In this document: piece after piece, positions 3,623 through 6,457 of the stretch
Layout of the letters: every line of letters starts with the position of its first letter
Position numbering within the stretch: position 1 is the first letter of the stretch
Assembly (NCBI GenBank): GCA_019136035.1
Contig: JAGVUW010000372.1
Coordinates: 1-6,457 of the forward strand
Length of the DNA: 6,457 nucleotides
From: Verrucomicrobiota bacterium
GTDB lineage: Bacteria > Verrucomicrobiota > Lentisphaeria > Oligosphaerales > JAFGRS01
Direction: 5' to 3'
Program-made: the position numbers and the translations under genes
The notes under the pieces: generated by a model
Database searches by the model: none
Told to the model about the DNA's origin: nothing
What the model saw: the letters and a program-made list of their open reading frames with translations, nothing else

Positions 3623-6072
3623 TTCCCTCGGTTGCCAGTCTCTTCCAGTCGATCGAACTCGCCCAGCCGATCCGGCCTCTGCTCATCGGCGAACGCTGCA
3701 ACGCCAATGGCTCGAAGGCATTCCGTGAGCTCCTCCTGGCCGAGGACTACGAGGGCTGCCTGCGCCTGGCGATCGCGCAGGAGCAGTCCGGTGCCCACGT
3801 CCTCGACCTCTGCACCGCCTACGCCGGCCGCGACGAAGGACGCGACCTGGCGGCCCTGGTGCCGCTGTTCGCCCGCAACCTCCGCGCCGGCCTGATGCTC
3901 GACTCGACGACGCCGGCCTGCATCGAGGCCTGCCTGCCCCTCTATCCGGGGCGCTGCCTGGTCAACTCGATCAACCTCGAGGACGGCGGCGCCAACCTCC
4001 GGCGCATCTGCCGGGCCGTGAAACGCTGGGGCGCCGCCGTCGTGGCGCTGACCATCAACGAACGCGGCATGGCTATGACCGCCGATGACAAGGTCGAGAC
4101 CGCCAAGGCCATCTACCGCATCGCTACCGGTGAGTTCGGACTGCGGCCGCAGGACCTGCTCTTCGACTGCCTGACCTTCACGGTCGGCGCCGGCGACGAG
4201 ACCCTCCGCGACGCGGCCGTGCAGACCCTCAACGCGATCCGGCGGATCAAGGCCGAGCTGCCCGGGGTCTACACCGTCCTCGGCGTCAGCAATATCTCCT
4301 TCGGCCTGGCGGCACCGGCTCGGCGCATCCTCAACAGCGTCTTCCTGCATGAGGCGGTCGAGGCCGGCCTCGATGCCGCCATCGTCGACGCCGCCAAGAT
4401 CCTCCCCCTGAACCGCATCTCCGAGGCCGACCGCGAGGTCTGCCTCGACCTCCTCTACGACCGCTCCACGGCGGGCCAGGACCGCCCCGTGATGCGCTTC
4501 ATCGAGCACTTCAGCACCCAGGCTCCGGCCGCCGCCGACGACACCGCCGAGGCGGCCGAGCGCCGCCTCGAGCCGGAGCTGTTCAAGCATGTCGTCGATG
4601 GCGACGCCAGCGACCTGGTGGACATCCTCGAGGCGCTCCTGCAGCGCTACCGCGCCACGGATATCATCAACCAGATCCTGGTGCCCGCCATGCGCCACGT
4701 CGGCGAGCTCTTCGGCCGCGGCGAAATCCTGCTGCCCTTCGTGCTGAAGAGCGCCGAGGTGATGAAGGCCTCCGTGCTCATCCTGGAGCCGCACATGGAC
4801 CGCGTCGAGGGCCGCGGCGGCCCATCGATTCTCCTGGCTACGGTCCAGGGCGACGTCCACGACATCGGCAAGAACCTGGTCGACATCATTCTCTCGAACA
4901 ACGGCTACCGGGTGCACAACCTGGGCATCAAGGTGCCGGCCGAGACCATCATCCAGAAGGCCCGCGAGCTGCAGGTCGACCTCATCGGCCTGAGCGGCCT
5001 CCTGGTCAAGTCGGCGCTGGTGATGCAGGAGAACCTCCCGCAGTTCGCCGCGGCCGGCCTGCGTCAGCCGGTGCTCCTCGGCGGCGCCGCTCTGACCCCG
5101 AAGTTCGTCGCCGAGGCCTGCGTGCCGCGCTACCCGGCGCCGGTGGTGTACTGCGCCGATGCCTTCGCCGGCCTCAAGGCCATGAAGGACTTCGAGGCCG
5201 GGACCCTGGCCAGCACCCGCTACACACCGGCCGGCGAAGGCCCGCGGGCCGCGCCGGGGCTGAAGGACATCACCGTCACCCACGACCACGCGGTCCCCGA
5301 GGCGCCCTTCCTGGGCTGCCGTCATGTCACCGGCATCGACCCGGCGCTGTTCCTGCCCCTGGTCAACAAGCAGGCCCTCTTCCGGGGCCGCTGGGGCTAC
5401 CGCCGGGGCAAGCTCAGCGCGGCGGAGTACGACGACCTGATCACGCGCGAGGTCGAGCCGATCTTCGCGCGTCTCGCCGAGGCGTCGTGCCGCGGCGGCC
5501 TCGTCGAGGCCAGCGTCGCCTACGGGTACTTCCGCGGCTGGGGCGAGGGCGATGAGGTCGTCATCGACGACAACGGCACCCGCTTCCGCCTCGGCTTCCC
5601 GCGCCAGAGCGCCCCGCCGCATCTCTGCATCGCCGACTTCTTCCGCCCGGCCGCGGCCGGCGGCGACCTGGTCGCCTTCCTGGTCGTCACCATCGGCCCG
5701 AAGATCAGCCTGGAGACCCAGAGGCTCTACGCCGAGAACCACTACCACGACTACCTCATGCTGCATGGCTTCAGCGTCGAAATGGCCGACGCCCTCACCG
5801 AGTACTGGCATGCCGTCATGCGCCGCGAACTCGGCATCGCCGTCGACGAGCCGGAGTCGATGGACGGCTTCGTCACCCAGGGCTACCGCGGCGCCCGCTA
5901 CGGCTTCGGCTACCCGTCGTGCCCCGACCTCGGCGCCCATCGCGAGGTCTTCCAGTTGCTCCACCCCGAGGCCATCGGCATCACGCTCTCCGAGACGATG
6001 CAGATGGTCCCGGAACAGAGCACCTCGGCCATCGTGGCGCACCATCCCCAGGCTAAGTACTTCGCGGTGTGA
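3619..6072 (+). CDS. metH: Cobalamin-dependent methionine synthase, folate/B12/reactivation modules (MetH lacking the homocysteine domain)
   Basis: An 817-residue protein with four MetH modules in order. The pterin (methyl-folate) TIM barrel spans about 20-300, opening with IGERCNANGSKAF and containing MLDSTTPA and SNISFGL. The helical cobalamin cap spans about 315-395. The cobalamin-binding Rossmann domain spans about 400-530, with the base-off motif D412-V-H414-D-I-G417 (H414 is the lower axial ligand), LSGLL at 458-462 and GGA at 488-490. The AdoMet reactivation domain spans about 545-817, with RGARYGFGYPSCPDL, where R760-x3-G764-Y765 matches the AdoMet-binding RxxxGY motif. It moves methyl from methyl-tetrahydrofolate to cob(I)alamin and can be rescued by reductive methylation. 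The homocysteine domain that normally precedes it is encoded by the previous gene, overlapping by GTGA. Residues 3-10 still look like the usual inter-domain linker of full-length MetH. GTG start supported by GGGAGG. Confidence 0.95.
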   Translation: MIPSVASLFQSIELAQPIRPLLIGERCNANGSKAFRELLLAEDYEGCLRLAIAQEQSGAHVLDLCTAYAGRDEGRDLAALVPLFARNLRAGLMLDSTTPACIEACLPLYPGRCLVNSINLEDGGANLRRICRAVKRWGAAVVALTINERGMAMTADDKVETAKAIYRIATGEFGLRPQDLLFDCLTFTVGAGDETLRDAAVQTLNAIRRIKAELPGVYTVLGVSNISFGLAAPARRILNSVFLHEAVEAGLDAAIVDAAKILPLNRISEADREVCLDLLYDRSTAGQDRPVMRFIEHFSTQAPAAADDTAEAAERRLEPELFKHVVDGDASDLVDILEALLQRYRATDIINQILVPAMRHVGELFGRGEILLPFVLKSAEVMKASVLILEPHMDRVEGRGGPSILLATVQGDVHDIGKNLVDIILSNNGYRVHNLGIKVPAETIIQKARELQVDLIGLSGLLVKSALVMQENLPQFAAAGLRQPVLLGGAALTPKFVAEACVPRYPAPVVYCADAFAGLKAMKDFEAGTLASTRYTPAGEGPRAAPGLKDITVTHDHAVPEAPFLGCRHVTGIDPALFLPLVNKQALFRGRWGYRRGKLSAAEYDDLITREVEPIFARLAEASCRGGLVEASVAYGYFRGWGEGDEVVIDDNGTRFRLGFPRQSAPPHLCIADFFRPAAAGGDLVAFLVVTIGPKISLETQRLYAENHYHDYLMLHGFSVEMADALTEYWHAVMRRELGIAVDEPESMDGFVTQGYRGARYGFGYPSCPDLGAHREVFQLLHPEAIGITLSETMQMVPEQSTSAIVAHHPQAKYFAV

Positions 6073-6077
6073 GATCC

Positions 6078-6254
6078 ATGGACAAGACCCCCAGCCAACG
6101 CTACATCTGCGCCAACTGCGCCTACACCTACGACCCCGCCAAGGGCGACCCTATGAACGGCATTCCGCCCGGTGTGCCCTTCGAAGACCTCCCCGAGGAC
6201 TGGGTCTGCCCGATGTGCTATGCCCGCAAAGACACCTTTGACCCCTTGGACTGA
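6078..6254 (+). CDS. Rubredoxin with atypical iron knuckles
   Basis: A 58-residue one-iron electron carrier. Ligands are C11-x2-C14 (CANCAYTYDP) and C44-P-x-C47 (WVCPMCYARKD). The middle matches canonical rubredoxins: Y-D-P-x-K-G-D-P, N-G-I-x-P-G and F-E-D-L-P-x-D-W-V-C-P. The glycine that normally follows the second cysteine of each knuckle is Ala15 and Tyr48 here; both are almost always Gly in the family and shape the NH-S hydrogen bonds that tune the site. Length is standard, with about 6 extra N-terminal residues. ATG 6078 starts 5 bases after the metH stop; a GTG at 6069 overlapping that stop (GTGA) would add three residues and is possible. Lying between metH and a second homocysteine methyltransferase gene, it may carry electrons for MetH reactivation or folate reduction, which is inference. 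Cytoplasmic. Confidence 0.92.
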   Translation: MDKTPSQRYICANCAYTYDPAKGDPMNGIPPGVPFEDLPEDWVCPMCYARKDTFDPLD

Positions 6255-6273
6255 GGCCCGCCGGCGGCCGGCC
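6255..6273. repeat. GC-rich inverted repeat in the rubredoxin-methyltransferase gap
   Basis: GGCC (6255-6258) pairs with GGCC (6270-6273) and GCC (6260-6262) with GGC (6266-6268), with one C-C mismatch and a 3-base loop. CCGCCGGCGG (6258-6267) is also a perfect palindrome. It starts directly after the rubredoxin stop codon. No T-run follows, so it does not look like a full terminator; it may only stabilise or partly attenuate the message. Confidence 0.35.
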
Positions 6274-6297
6274 TGACAAGAAGAGTGACGGTTCGAC

Positions 6298-6457
6298 ATG
6301 CGTGACGCGTTCCTGACCCGACTGGCTCGTTCACCGATGGTCTTCGACGGCGCCATGGGCACCATGCTCTACGGCCGCGGCGTCTTCATCAATGCCTGCT
6401 TCGACGAGCTGAACCTGACCCGGCCGCGGCTGGTCCAGGAGATCCACGAGGAGTACG
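6298..6457 (+). CDS. Homocysteine S-methyltransferase domain, N-terminus only (likely bifunctional with methylenetetrahydrofolate reductase)
   Basis: Fifty-three codons run from ATG 6298 off the right edge. FLTRLA, then MVFDGAMGTMLYGRGVF (14-30) and CFDELNLTRPRLVQEIHEEY (34-53), match the start of the homocysteine-binding domain; D-G-A-M-G-T-M-L is its signature. The stretch G-R-G-V-F-I-N-x-C-F-D-E-L-N-L is the form I associate with YitJ-type enzymes that join a homocysteine methyltransferase domain to a methylenetetrahydrofolate reductase domain; the second half lies outside the window, so this is inference. The gene starts 43 bases after the rubredoxin stop and is probably in the same operon. 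The ribosome binding site is weak. It would be a second homocysteine-binding domain in the cluster and could supply methyl-folate to MetH. Confidence 0.8.
   Translation, partial: MRDAFLTRLARSPMVFDGAMGTMLYGRGVFINACFDELNLTRPRLVQEIHEEY

Noticed and set aside
3511..6045. 844-codon open frame on the minus strand opposite metH
   Set aside because: It is an antisense shadow of a strongly recognisable MetH in GC-rich DNA; its product is rich in Ala, Gly, Asp, Glu and Val with no family signature.
5552..6241. Plus-strand 229-codon frame spanning the end of metH and the rubredoxin
   Set aside because: It is rich in Arg, Ser, Pro and Thr, has no domain, and is the out-of-frame reading of two well supported genes.

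Overview
The window comes from a GC-rich bacterial chromosome: G or C fills nearly every third codon position, and ribosome binding sites are of the GGAGG type. No RNA gene or phylogenetic marker is present, so the organism cannot be named. The MetH sequence is of the 'GERxNANGS' kind seen in Actinobacteria and many other non-enteric phyla. Together with the family of sulfotransferase and SGNH protein, it would fit an uncultured PVC-type, Armatimonadota-like or similar lineage; this is a weak inference.

Layout. Bases 1-548 (minus strand) hold the N-terminal part of a PAPS-dependent sulfotransferase running off the left edge. Bases 561-1046 are non-coding and repeat-rich: an 18-bp perfect palindrome, a 9-bp minisatellite of nine units, a degenerate GTCCGT tract and a strong two-part stem-loop. 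An extended -10 promoter (about 1044-1052) and a good ribosome binding site then precede a 32-codon reading frame whose first 15 residues look like a VapB antitoxin N-terminus, probably a decayed toxin-antitoxin locus whose promoter survives. A plus-strand operon follows: a YkgJ-type cysteine-cluster protein (1192-1725), a small HTH-like protein overlapping it by ATGA (1722-1958), and an SGNH-fold hydrolase (1997-2551).

After a 132-bp gap with an imperfect hairpin comes a methionine/one-carbon operon. Cobalamin-dependent methionine synthase is split into two genes: the homocysteine-binding zinc domain (2684-3622), and a protein carrying the pterin, cobalamin-cap, cobalamin and AdoMet-reactivation domains (3619-6072). 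They overlap by GTGA behind a strong ribosome binding site. A small rubredoxin (6078-6254) with unusual iron knuckles follows at once. The start of a second homocysteine methyltransferase domain (6298 to the right edge) comes next, most like the N-terminus of bifunctional homocysteine methyltransferase/methylenetetrahydrofolate reductase enzymes. If so, the operon makes methyl-folate, moves its methyl group through cobalamin to homocysteine, and contains a candidate redox partner for enzyme reactivation or folate reduction.

The most interesting points are the split MetH, the rubredoxin placed inside the methionine operon and lacking both conserved knuckle glycines, and the apparent reuse of a relic vapB promoter and leader. 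I found no CRISPR array, insertion sequence, tRNA, rRNA or riboswitch.
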